Shown here in pieces: positions 28,513 to 36,520 of a stretch of DNA of 64,000 nt. The position numbers were made by a program, and so were the translations under genes. The notes under the pieces are model-generated. The model was not told the origin of the DNA. It worked only from the letters and a program-made list of their open reading frames with translations, and searched no databases. The DNA comes from Rhodocyclaceae bacterium (GTDB taxonomy: Bacteria; Pseudomonadota; Gammaproteobacteria; Burkholderiales; Rhodocyclaceae): NCBI GenBank assembly GCA_008080565.1, contig VIKE01000006.1, positions 41,447 to 105,446 of the forward strand. Direction: 5' to 3'. Position 1 is the first letter of the stretch. Every line of letters begins with the position of its first letter.

Positions 28513-29781
28513 GTGCGCCAGCCCTATCCGGTGATTTTTACCCTCGGCATCAACCATCATTCCGCGCCGCTCGCCATCCGCGAGCGGGTAGCGTTTGGCG
28601 CCGACAAACTGGGCCATGCGCTGGGTGACCTGACGCGCGACCGGCCTGTCCGCGAAGTGGCGATCCTGTCCACCTGCAACCGCACCGAGATCTATTGCTC
28701 GGCCGAATCTCCCGATGTCGTCATCGACTGGCTGGCGCATTACCATCAGGTCGGCCGTGAAGAACTGGCGCCCTACATCTACACGCACAATCAGCCGGAA
28801 GCCATCCGCCACGCCTTCCGAGTCGCCAGCGGCCTCGACTCGATGGTCATCGGCGAGCCGCAGATTCTCGGCCAGATGAAAGATGCCGTGCGTGCGGCCG
28901 AAGAAAACGGCACGCTCGGCACGCAACTGCACAAGCTTTTCCAGCGCTCGTTCTCGGTCGCCAAGGAAGTGCGCAGCACGACAGCCATCGGCGCCAACAT
29001 CGTCTCGATGGCCGCCGCCGGCGTCCATCTGGCTGAACGCATTTTCGAGTCGATTGCCGGCCAGCGCATCCTGTTCATCGGTGCCGGTGAAATGATCGAA
29101 CTGTGCGCCGCCCATTTCTGCGCCGGCCAGCCGAAACAGGTCACCATCGCCAACCGCACGGTAGAGCGGGCTCGTGCCCTGGCCGAACAGTATGGCGGTA
29201 CGGCCATCCGCCTGGACGAATTAGGCGAGCATCTGGCCGCTCACGACATTGTCGTTTCATGCACAGCCAGCCCCTTGCCGATCATTGGCCTGGGCATGGT
29301 CGAGCGGGCGGTCAAGGTCCGTCGACATCGCCCGATCTTCATGGTCGACCTTGCCGTGCCGCGCGATATCGAAGAAGAAGTCGGCAAGCTCGATGACGTT
29401 TTTCTGTATACGGTGGACGACCTGGCTCAGGTTGTCGAAAGCGGCCTCGAGTCACGGCAGGCCGCCGTGGTTGATGCCGAAGCGATCATTGCCAACCGGG
29501 TGCAGGATTTCCTCGGCTGGCTGGCGTCGCGCGATACGGTGCCGGTCATTCGCTCGTTGCGCGATTCGGCTGAACGCACGCGTCGGCACGAGATGGAGCA
29601 TGCGATGAAGCTGCTGGCCAAGGGCGAGGCGCCGGAAAAGGTCCTCGAGCATCTGTCGCAGCGCCTGACCAACAAATTCCTGCACGCCCCGACGCAGGCG
29701 CTGAATTCAGCTGATGACGGCGAACGGGCTGAATTGCAGGCCACGGTAAGCCGACTGTTCCATCTCCACGCTGGTGACTGA
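28513..29781 (+). CDS. hemA: Glutamyl-tRNA reductase
   Basis: First committed step of C5-pathway tetrapyrrole synthesis, reducing Glu-tRNA to glutamate-1-semialdehyde. 422 residues from GTG. Signatures: [13 protein letters not shown] (12-24), catalytic Cys55 in STCNRTEIY, the NADP fold [11 protein letters not shown], and a dimerisation tail. hemC and hemD of the same pathway lie at 62314-64000. Its 3' end overlaps a convergent diguanylate cyclase gene by 75 bp. Confidence 0.96.
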   Translation: MRQPYPVIFTLGINHHSAPLAIRERVAFGADKLGHALGDLTRDRPVREVAILSTCNRTEIYCSAESPDVVIDWLAHYHQVGREELAPYIYTHNQPEAIRHAFRVASGLDSMVIGEPQILGQMKDAVRAAEENGTLGTQLHKLFQRSFSVAKEVRSTTAIGANIVSMAAAGVHLAERIFESIAGQRILFIGAGEMIELCAAHFCAGQPKQVTIANRTVERARALAEQYGGTAIRLDELGEHLAAHDIVVSCTASPLPIIGLGMVERAVKVRRHRPIFMVDLAVPRDIEEEVGKLDDVFLYTVDDLAQVVESGLESRQAAVVDAEAIIANRVQDFLGWLASRDTVPVIRSLRDSAERTRRHEMEHAMKLLAKGEAPEKVLEHLSQRLTNKFLHAPTQALNSADDGERAELQATVSRLFHLHAGD

Positions 29782-31401
29782 GAGTCCGCTTTCCGGCTCG
29801 GCGCGGAGCAGGCAGTTTCGGCCGCTGCGCTTGGCCTGAAGCAGCGCGGCGTCGGCTGCCTGAATGATGCTCGACGAGGTGATGAAATAGGGCAGGGAGG
29901 CGATGCCGCAACTGAAGGTGGCACGCACCGAACCCAGGGCATGCGCGTGCGGCAGCTCGGAAAAATCCTGGCGTATCTGGTCGAGCAGGACGGTGGCCCG
30001 TTCCAGTTCGGTATCGGGCAGGGCAACGATGAACTCCTCACCACCGTAGCGCCCAATCAGGTCGGTGTTGCGCAGGCGGCCACGCAGTAGCCAGGACAGG
30101 CTGCGGATGACCTGGTCGCCGACCGGGTGGCCGAAGTGGTCATTGATCGATTTGAAACGGTCGATGTCGATCATGGCGACGACCAGACGACCGTCCGGCG
30201 TGGCGTCGTGCATCATGCGTTCGATCTGGTCCTTGGCCGTGGCGTGATTGAGCAGGCCGGTCAGGCTGTCGTGGCGGGTTGAGTGCAGCATTTCCCGGTA
30301 GCGCTGGATCTTGGTCTTGACCACCGCGGCCAGAATGATCGGATTGGTCGGCTTGGTCAGGAACTGGTCGCCACCGAGGCGCAAGGCTTCGACCTGCTGC
30401 GCAATGTCGCTTTCGCTCGACAGGTAGATGACGGGCAGCGAATGGTATTCAGGAACCTGGCGCAGGGCGCTGGTCACCTCGACGCCACTGCAGAAGGGCA
30501 TGTGCATGTCCATCAGGATGGCGTCAGGCTTGTATTCGGCAGCCGCTTCGAGCAGTAGCCGGGGGTCGTTGATGGCCCGGCTGTCGATGCCGTGCTGGGA
30601 TAAGGAGCGCCGAACGTGGGCGATGGCGGTGGCCGAGTCTTCAACGATCAGCACGCGGTGTGTCTCTTGTTCGCGCGTCTGGGCCAGGTCGAGAATGCGT
30701 GACAAGACGTCGCTGACCGTGTCGCCAAGCGGTACGCAGGCATCGGCGCCGGCGCGCTGGAGGAGGACGATGCTTTGCAGGTTGCTGGGTACCGACAGGC
30801 AATAGAAGTAGCTGCTCGGGAATTCGGTGCGCAAGGCCATGATGGCGGCAATCGCACTGGGTGGATAAGCCCGTCCCTCCAGCTCCGGGATAAACAGGAT
30901 GGCCAATGGCGGCTCATCGGAGCCCGGTGTTTCACCCCAGCGAACGAGTCGAGGGGTGAAGCCAAAAAAGCTCAGTTGCTCGCTCAGCGTTTTCGTCGCC
31001 GGATGGTTCGGTCGCGATACGATCACAATCTGGCGCAGCTGCTGGCAGGCATTTTCGCGCTCGGCCTGGTCGTCTGTCTGACGCCTTGTCGGGATGGCTG
31101 GCGTTTCATGACGGCGAAGTTCGGTCAGGATAATGATCAATTGCCGACTGATGGCGTTCGCCTGATCGTGCGGGATGGGGTGCATGGAACTGTCACCGAA
31201 CAAGGTCAGTGCCGTGTTTTCCAATTCCTGGCAGGCGCGGACCAGCCCCGGCAGATGGCGACGGTTGAGTTGCTCGGTCAGCCCGTTGAGCGACAGCGTG
31301 AATTCGACGAAAAGATCGACTTCGCCCTTGGCGCGATAGTCTTCCCAGCGCGATTCCAGCGTTGCAGCCAGTGCAATAAGGGAATGAGGAATGTGGGGCA
31401 T
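29707..31401 (-). CDS. Diguanylate cyclase with two receiver-type domains
   Basis: 564 residues. An N-terminal helical region (about 1-100) may be Hpt-like. A receiver-like domain (about 125-235) lacks the phosphate-accepting Asp ([12 protein letters not shown] in place of the usual LxDxxMP). A proper receiver (about 247-365) has Asp in [18 protein letters not shown] domain (about 395-545) has [12 protein letters not shown], an active-type GGEEF, for making cyclic di-GMP. The last 25 residues overlap hemA on the other strand; the GGDEF fold appears complete before that. It sits between hemA and prfA, a place where these genes are often adjacent. Confidence 0.9.
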   Translation of the reverse strand: MPHIPHSLIALAATLESRWEDYRAKGEVDLFVEFTLSLNGLTEQLNRRHLPGLVRACQELENTALTLFGDSSMHPIPHDQANAISRQLIIILTELRRHETPAIPTRRQTDDQAERENACQQLRQIVIVSRPNHPATKTLSEQLSFFGFTPRLVRWGETPGSDEPPLAILFIPELEGRAYPPSAIAAIMALRTEFPSSYFYCLSVPSNLQSIVLLQRAGADACVPLGDTVSDVLSRILDLAQTREQETHRVLIVEDSATAIAHVRRSLSQHGIDSRAINDPRLLLEAAAEYKPDAILMDMHMPFCSGVEVTSALRQVPEYHSLPVIYLSSESDIAQQVEALRLGGDQFLTKPTNPIILAAVVKTKIQRYREMLHSTRHDSLTGLLNHATAKDQIERMMHDATPDGRLVVAMIDIDRFKSINDHFGHPVGDQVIRSLSWLLRGRLRNTDLIGRYGGEEFIVALPDTELERATVLLDQIRQDFSELPHAHALGSVRATFSCGIASLPYFITSSSIIQAADAALLQAKRSGRNCLLRAEPESGLSVTSVEMEQSAYRGLQFSPFAVIS

Positions 31402-31533
31402 CGATTGTTGATATCCGCAATCGGACGATTATGCGTTGTGAATCTTCCCGTGGCAATTGCCTTCCATCGCCGACGAACGGTGTTCTCGGGTACCATTACG
31501 CCCCCTTGGACCATTTGCTGACCGGCTAGTGAT

Positions 31534-32619
31534 ATGAAATCGAGCATCCGCCAAAAACTCGAACTGCTGGTCGATCGCCTCGACGAAATCGACCGCATGC
31601 TGTCGGCGCCGAGCACGGCGGGGGACATGGACCAGTTCCGCAAGCTGTCGCGCGAGCGTGCCGAGATCGAGCCGGTCATTGTCCAGTTCAATGCATTCCG
31701 CCAGGCTGAAAACGATCTGGCCGAAGCCGAGGCGATGCGCGACGATCCGGAAATGCGCGATTTCGCCGAAGAGGAAATCGCCAGCGCCAAGGCGCGTCTG
31801 CCTGAACTCGAAATCGAATTGCAGAAACTGTTGTTGCCGAAAGACCCCAACGACGAACGCAGCGTACTGCTCGAAATCCGTGCCGGCACCGGCGGCGACG
31901 AGTCGGCGCTGTTCGCCGGTGACCTGTTCCGCATGTATTCGCGTTACGCCGAGCGTCAGCGCTGGCAGGTCGAAGTCCTGTCGGCCAGCGAGTCCGAGCT
32001 CGGCGGCTATCGCGAAATCATCTGCCGGTTGGCCGGCAGTGGCGCCTACTCGCGGCTCAAGTTCGAATCCGGCGGCCATCGCGTCCAGCGCGTGCCGGAA
32101 ACCGAAACGCAGGGCCGCATCCACACCTCGGCGTGCACCGTGGCGGTGATGCCGGAAGTCGATGAGGTCGAGGACGTGAACCTCAATCCGGCTGACCTGC
32201 GCATCGACACCTTCCGCGCCTCCGGTGCCGGCGGTCAGCACATCAACAAGACCGATTCGGCCGTGCGCATCACGCACCTGCCGACCGGCATCGTCGCCGA
32301 ATGTCAGGATGGCCGCTCGCAACATGCCAACAAGGCCTCGGCGATGAAGGTGCTGGCGGCGCGCATCAAGGACGTTCAGGTGCGCGCCCAGCAGGCCCAC
32401 ATTTCGAGCACCCGCAAGAGCCTGATCGGCTCCGGCGATCGTTCCGAACGCATCCGCACCTACAACTTCCCGCAGGGCCGGATCACTGATCACCGCATCA
32501 ACCTGACGCTGTACAAGATCGCCGCGATCATGGACGGCGACATGGATGAACTGCTCGGCGCGCTGGCGGCCGAACATCAGGCCGACCTGCTGGCCGAGTT
32601 GGCTGAAACGAACGGCTGA
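31534..32619 (+). CDS. prfA: Peptide chain release factor 1
   Basis: Reads UAA and UAG stop codons. 361 residues. The stop-recognition tripeptide P-x-T is in [14 protein letters not shown] and the catalytic GGQ is in [19 protein letters not shown] (about 234). The modification enzyme PrmC methylates this GGQ glutamine; its gene lies at 38977, about 6.4 kb downstream, beyond an accessory block. Confidence 0.97.
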   Translation: MKSSIRQKLELLVDRLDEIDRMLSAPSTAGDMDQFRKLSRERAEIEPVIVQFNAFRQAENDLAEAEAMRDDPEMRDFAEEEIASAKARLPELEIELQKLLLPKDPNDERSVLLEIRAGTGGDESALFAGDLFRMYSRYAERQRWQVEVLSASESELGGYREIICRLAGSGAYSRLKFESGGHRVQRVPETETQGRIHTSACTVAVMPEVDEVEDVNLNPADLRIDTFRASGAGGQHINKTDSAVRITHLPTGIVAECQDGRSQHANKASAMKVLAARIKDVQVRAQQAHISSTRKSLIGSGDRSERIRTYNFPQGRITDHRINLTLYKIAAIMDGDMDELLGALAAEHQADLLAELAETNG

Positions 32620-32665
32620 GCCTGACGATCGGCAATTTTTCGGCATGCTGGGCAGTCAAACCCGG

Positions 32666-32706
32666 TTGCCACGGTCAACCGGAAAAAATGGCCAAAATTG
32701 AAATTC
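32666..32706 (+). repeat. Dispersed repeat, consensus-like intergenic copy after prfA
   Basis: TTGCCACGGTCAACCGG, A-run, TGGCCAAAATTGAAATT: the best match to the consensus. It marks the left edge of the accessory block, 12 bp from the end of the decayed receptor gene. Confidence 0.88.
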
Positions 32707-32717
32707 TGCCGCCCCGC

Positions 32718-32970
32718 TCAGAAGCGCACATTCAGCGCCATCAGGTGGAACTGGTCGAGGACGTATTTCCAGTCGACGCTTGTGCGCAGCTTGATTAGCG
32801 AATAGTCCGAGGTCCGCACTTCGTTTCGGACTTGGGAGACGCTGTCCGTGTCGTCTACCTAGAGGAATTCGGCGGTGCTTGCCCCTGATGCAATTGAGTG
32901 CCCCGGTCAGCGTGATGCATCCGGTAGTGCTGCCGACAACTGGCCACCAGTCCTCAACTCGGATTGACCT
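32718..32970 (-). pseudogene. Decayed TonB-dependent receptor (OprC/NosA-like), C-terminal remnants
   Basis: Two fragments in different frames resemble the intact receptor at 36521. Near 32970-32880: IRVEDWWPVV and CIRGKHRR against its YRLDDWWPAI and NIRDGKRDR. At 32858-32718: VSQVRNEVRTSDYSLIKLRT, then SVDWK, against VSSVRNEVVTPEYTLLNLRT, then SYAWK. The end HLMALNVRF resembles the terminal NMALNVFF. Large internal parts are missing and frames shift, so this is a relic. It lies just downstream of the EpsA-like regulator on the same strand. Neither an ORF of 128 codons across it nor any other frame is a convincing gene. Confidence 0.78.
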
Positions 32971-33016
32971 GCCGGTTTGGCCAGTGTGGCGCCAATTTAA
33001 GCTGGTGCGTGCAATC

Positions 33017-33832
33017 CTATGCATGCTCCCTGGCCAATCCACTTTGCTTTAGCTGAAACACGGCTTGGGCGCGATTGATCGCACCCAGCTTGCGGAAAAT
33101 CCGATACAGGTGGTTCCGTACCGTTACGGGGCTGACGCAGAGGATGCGGCCGATTTCCGGGTTGCTCTTGCCAAGACTCACCCAGCGCATGATTTCCTGC
33201 TCGCGAAGGGTCAGCCCATCGAATGCCCGAGGGGGCGTCACATGTAGTGTTTCGGGTTGTTGAGTGGCATCAACCAATTCCGCATGTTCTGGAGTGATAA
33301 AACGCTGCGTGGGTAAATGGGATACCCGTCGGAACGCAGCATCGACAAAAGGCAAGAGGAGATTTACGCCTTTTGCATCAAACGAATCGACGAACGGGGC
33401 ATCCTTTAAAAAGACGTAAAGACACTCGCCATCGCCTCTTTCGTCCCTCATGCCATGGACGAGCGCCCAGCGCATCGGTGTCAAATTCTTGACCACCGCG
33501 CTATCAGCCATTCCCGAGAGTTCATTGTCGAAGGCGCCACTTCCCAATGGAAATGAAACTGGTTCGGAACCGGCTTTTTTCCAAGTTTGAAAGGCCTTGA
33601 GCAGAAACGGCAGGATCAATCCGGTAGGTACGCTGGTCGTTCGCAAACTCGGCAGGGGCGACACCACGTCCAGAAATATCGGGCCAGACACAAAATTTCC
33701 CCATGCCGCGATCAGCGCCGTGTGAGGTACAAGTTCCTGAACGCCACCTTGCAACCAATGGAGGAGTTCCCGATGAGACTTGATGGCAAGCGAGTTATGG
33801 TTGATCTCCATTAGCCGTACCTGTTGATGCAT
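33017..33832 (-). CDS. EpsA-like LuxR-family regulator of PEP-CTERM systems
   Basis: 271 residues. The C-terminal LuxR HTH runs from LTLREQEIMRWVSLGKSNPE through VSPVTVRNHLYRIFRKLGA. The N-terminal region (MRWALVHGMRDERGD, CLYVFLKDA, LLLPFVDAAFRRVSHLP) fits the exosortase/PEP-CTERM-associated regulator EpsA. It has no receiver domain. Start at 33832 or at the internal ATG 33811; neither has a strong ribosome site. It is divergent from three PEP-CTERM genes across 310 bp, so they are likely targets. Confidence 0.82.
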   Translation of the reverse strand: MHQQVRLMEINHNSLAIKSHRELLHWLQGGVQELVPHTALIAAWGNFVSGPIFLDVVSPLPSLRTTSVPTGLILPFLLKAFQTWKKAGSEPVSFPLGSGAFDNELSGMADSAVVKNLTPMRWALVHGMRDERGDGECLYVFLKDAPFVDSFDAKGVNLLLPFVDAAFRRVSHLPTQRFITPEHAELVDATQQPETLHVTPPRAFDGLTLREQEIMRWVSLGKSNPEIGRILCVSPVTVRNHLYRIFRKLGAINRAQAVFQLKQSGLAREHA

Positions 33833-34142
33833 CTAGGAATTGTCCCGGGTTAATTCTCTGAAATTTGCGAATTGCACTGAAAAGTAGTGTGAGCAGTTGC
33901 CGCTGGTACGGAAGTCACACCGAAACAGGCCCGGCGAATATACGGAATGGATGATGATCCGGGCAACTGAATGTCATGTGACATATCGTCGCACCTATCG
34001 CAAATGGGGTCATTCGAACCATTACCAGTCTCCTTGGCTCGCTGTAATTTCGCGATCTGGAAAGAAAGGGTGGGTGTGAGACGTCCTCGCACGAAACCAA
34101 CCTGGCCTCCGACTGGCTGTTCCAATTTCAGGGAGAACTACA
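33833..34142. other. 310-bp intergenic control region between the regulator and the PEP-CTERM genes
   Basis: No gene found. It contains the dyad ATGTCATGTGACAT (33971-33984) and a ribosome site GGGAGAAC just before the first PEP-CTERM gene. AT content appears higher than in nearby genes. Presumably it holds both divergent promoters, but no consensus -35/-10 pair is convincing. Confidence 0.6.
33971..33984. promoter_or_regulatory. Candidate operator (inverted repeat)
   Basis: ATGTCA-TG-TGACAT, 6-bp arms with a 2-bp centre, about 160 bp upstream of the first PEP-CTERM gene. Possible site for the divergent EpsA-like regulator. Confidence 0.4.
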
Positions 34143-34913
34143 ATGATTCGCCAAATCGACCTTCCGCCGATGACCGGTTCCGCGCTCAAATTCGCCGGAC
34201 TGCTCTCGCTTGCCGTCGTTGCGTCAGCGGCAAATGCATCGGTGACGACCTATAACGTCACGCAGAACTATAACCAGACGGTGTACAACACCTCGCATCC
34301 GGACTGGGATACGGTCTTCACCGGCTCTTTCAGCTTCGACAACGTCACGAACACGGTTTCAGGGCTGACCGGCAAACTCTCGCAAGCCATGGATGGCGCC
34401 CCTGTTCCCGGTGCTGCCAACTGGATTGACCTGACCTATCAGCTTTCGTCGATCAATGACGGCACAGGCCTGGTCGTCACGGTGTTCAAGAACAATTCTG
34501 TTGATACGTTCATGCCCTCTGCCACTCGTCCTCACTCGGGCGTCACTTTCGGCAGCAATGGCGCCATGGGGCCGTACGCCATCACCAATGGCACGCAGAA
34601 CGCCTTCGCCACGATTTATGTTCCGTTGCTGGACCCCACCATGACGCTGGCGCAATCGCAGATCGACAAGCTGGCCTATGGTGATTGCACCGCAGCGGCA
34701 CTGATGCCGCGCACTGGCTCGGGTAACAAATGCATGGCCGGCTGGGTTGCGTTTGACGCTCAAGGCAACCGGATACCTGGCGGGACGATGATGGGTACCT
34801 TGCCGATTACGCAAACCATCACGGCGGCGGTACCGGAGCCGGAAAGCTATGCCATGTTCCTGGCGGGCTTGGGCCTGATGGGCTTCGTGGCGCGCCGTCG
34901 CCAGTCGGCCTGA
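34143..34913 (+). CDS. PEP-CTERM sorted secreted protein, paralogue 1
   Basis: 256 residues. Signal peptide (about 14-33, LKFAGLLSLAVVASAANA), a beta-rich body, and the sorting tail VPEPESYAMFLAGLGLMGF with RRR at the end, the substrate signal for an exosortase. Exactly two Cys in the protein, in YGDCTAAALMPRTGSGNKCM, followed by Met. The same C-x(n)-CM pair is kept in the two next genes. Also shared: GSFSFDNVTNTVSGLTG and LAQSQIDKLAYGDC. Good ribosome site (GGGAGAAC). The body has no known domain. Confidence 0.9.
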   Translation: MIRQIDLPPMTGSALKFAGLLSLAVVASAANASVTTYNVTQNYNQTVYNTSHPDWDTVFTGSFSFDNVTNTVSGLTGKLSQAMDGAPVPGAANWIDLTYQLSSINDGTGLVVTVFKNNSVDTFMPSATRPHSGVTFGSNGAMGPYAITNGTQNAFATIYVPLLDPTMTLAQSQIDKLAYGDCTAAALMPRTGSGNKCMAGWVAFDAQGNRIPGGTMMGTLPITQTITAAVPEPESYAMFLAGLGLMGFVARRRQSA

Positions 34914-34937
34914 TCCGGCTGGAAGAAGGGCGCCACC

Positions 34938-35657
34938 ATGAAAATGCTCCTTCTGGCCGGCAGCGCGCTTGCGCTGCTTGGCGCCCCGGTCGCCCAGGCT
35001 GCCGTCAGCACTTACAGCGTGATGACGACCTGGGCCGAACCGGAAACAGCGCCGAACGATTCGATCTTCATCGGCAGCTTCGACTTTGACTCGGCAACCA
35101 AGGCTGTCACCAACCTGAAAGGTGTTCTCAGCGAGTCGATGACCGGAAATGGCGTTGGTTACCCGAACGACAGCATGACCTGGCTGACACTGAGCAATCA
35201 GCTCGTTTTCTGGTACGACGGTACGCTCGGCGGGACTTTTGCTGCCACGTTCAAGAATTCGACGACCACCACCTTTACGACGTCATTCGGAGCCGACACC
35301 TGGTTGCCTGGTGGCGAGGTGGTTTATGCCGGTTTTCCGAGCACGGCAGCCAACCCTGGTAACGCCTATGCGCTGATCTTCGTTCCGGACAATCCGCTCG
35401 CTCAGCTCACCCAGTCGCAAGTTGACAAGCTTGCCTACGCCGACTGCGCGGCGGGCGGAATGATGGGGGCAACCTGCATGACCGGCACCAGCATCGCTGG
35501 CTATGGTGCCCCCGGCACGATGGGCGGCTTTCCTCTTTCGCAAACCATTGCCGCGGTACCCGAGCCCGAAACCTACGCCCTGTACATGGCCGGCCTGGGA
35601 TTGATGGGGTTCATTTCCCGCCGGCGCGGATCGAAGCGCTTCAAGCTTTTCGCCTGA
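34938..35657 (+). CDS. PEP-CTERM sorted secreted protein, paralogue 2
   Basis: 239 residues with signal peptide ending GAPVAQAA. Shared family features: GSFDFDSATKAVTNLKGVL, NAYALIFVP, LTQSQVDKLAYADC, then GGMMGATCMTG, and the tail VPEPETYALYMAGLGLMGF with SRRR. The tail continues unusually far after RRR (GSKRFKLFA). The two Cys and the Met-rich stretch between them are conserved with paralogues 1 and 3. 24 bp after paralogue 1, so co-transcribed. Confidence 0.9.
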   Translation: MKMLLLAGSALALLGAPVAQAAVSTYSVMTTWAEPETAPNDSIFIGSFDFDSATKAVTNLKGVLSESMTGNGVGYPNDSMTWLTLSNQLVFWYDGTLGGTFAATFKNSTTTTFTTSFGADTWLPGGEVVYAGFPSTAANPGNAYALIFVPDNPLAQLTQSQVDKLAYADCAAGGMMGATCMTGTSIAGYGAPGTMGGFPLSQTIAAVPEPETYALYMAGLGLMGFISRRRGSKRFKLFA

Positions 35658-35687
35658 TTCTTCAATTCTCTTGGAAAGGAAACTGTA

Positions 35688-36437
35688 ATGAAGAAATCCA
35701 TACTCGCCACGGTAATACTGTCGCTGTTGGCCGTCGCTCCGGTGGCTCAGGCGGCCTCCAGCTCCTACAACATCCAGACGACATGGTATGAGCCGGACAC
35801 CCAGCCGCGTGACTCGATTTTCATCGGATCGTTTGACTACGATTCCGCCACCCATGCCGTGACGAATCTGAAGGGCATTCTCAGTGAGTCGATGTCGGGT
35901 GACACGCTTGCTTATCCGAATGACAACATGGCCTGGCTGACACTCAACAATCAGCTGGTTAGCTGGTACGACGCAACGCTCGGCGGTACGTTCGCCGCCA
36001 CGTTTAAGAACACCACTACCAACACGTTTAGCACAATGCTTGGCGGTGACGGCTGGTCGCCACAGGCTGGCGTAGATATCGGAGGCGTGTATTACAACTA
36101 CCCCGTCAAAGCACTCAACCCCGGCAACGCCTATGCGCTGATATTTGTGCCGGATAGCCCGTTGACCGCGCTGACCCAGGCCCAACTCGACAAAGTGGCT
36201 TACGCTGACTGCGCGCCGCTGATTGGGGCGGGTGGATACGGCGGTGGCGGCATGATGGGCGCCGTCTGCATGACCGGTACCAGCGCCGCTGGCTACGGAG
36301 CCATTGGTACGATGAGTGGTGTTCCGCTTTCACAAACAATTACGGCAGCAGTGCCGGAGCCCGAGTCCTATGCCATGTTCCTGGCCGGCCTGGGCCTGAT
36401 GGGCTTCATCGCCACTCGGCGCAAGACACTCTCCTGA
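35688..36437 (+). CDS. PEP-CTERM sorted secreted protein, paralogue 3
   Basis: 249 residues, closest to paralogue 2 (GSFDYDSATHAVTNLKGIL against GSFDFDSATKAVTNLKGVL). Signal peptide ends VAQA. Two Cys only, in YADCAPLIGAG and GMMGAVCMTG, with an added Gly/Tyr-rich loop. Tail VPEPESYAMFLAGLGLMGF then TRR. Good ribosome site (GGAAAGGAAAC). A strong terminator lies between it and the receptor gene, so the receptor may be expressed by read-through or its own promoter. Confidence 0.9.
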   Translation: MKKSILATVILSLLAVAPVAQAASSSYNIQTTWYEPDTQPRDSIFIGSFDYDSATHAVTNLKGILSESMSGDTLAYPNDNMAWLTLNNQLVSWYDATLGGTFAATFKNTTTNTFSTMLGGDGWSPQAGVDIGGVYYNYPVKALNPGNAYALIFVPDSPLTALTQAQLDKVAYADCAPLIGAGGYGGGGMMGAVCMTGTSAAGYGAIGTMSGVPLSQTITAAVPEPESYAMFLAGLGLMGFIATRRKTLS

Positions 36438-36471
36438 GTACTGCCGACGCCGAGCGCAATCCCGCCTAGGT

Positions 36472-36504
36472 AGGCGGCGGAGGCGAAAGCCCCGCCGCCT
36501 TTTT
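36472..36504 (+). terminator. Terminator/attenuator between the PEP-CTERM genes and the receptor gene
   Basis: AGGCGGCGG and CCGCCGCCT form a 9-bp GC stem with an 11-nt loop and a short T-run. It ends only 17 bp before the receptor ATG. Confidence 0.85.
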
Positions 36505-36520
36505 GCATTTGACGAAAACC

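Noticed and set aside
32656..33042. 128-codon minus-strand frame after prfA as a gene
   Set aside because: Only part of it resembles the receptor and the rest is out of frame with the remaining homology; it runs through the dispersed repeat. Treated as part of a pseudogene.
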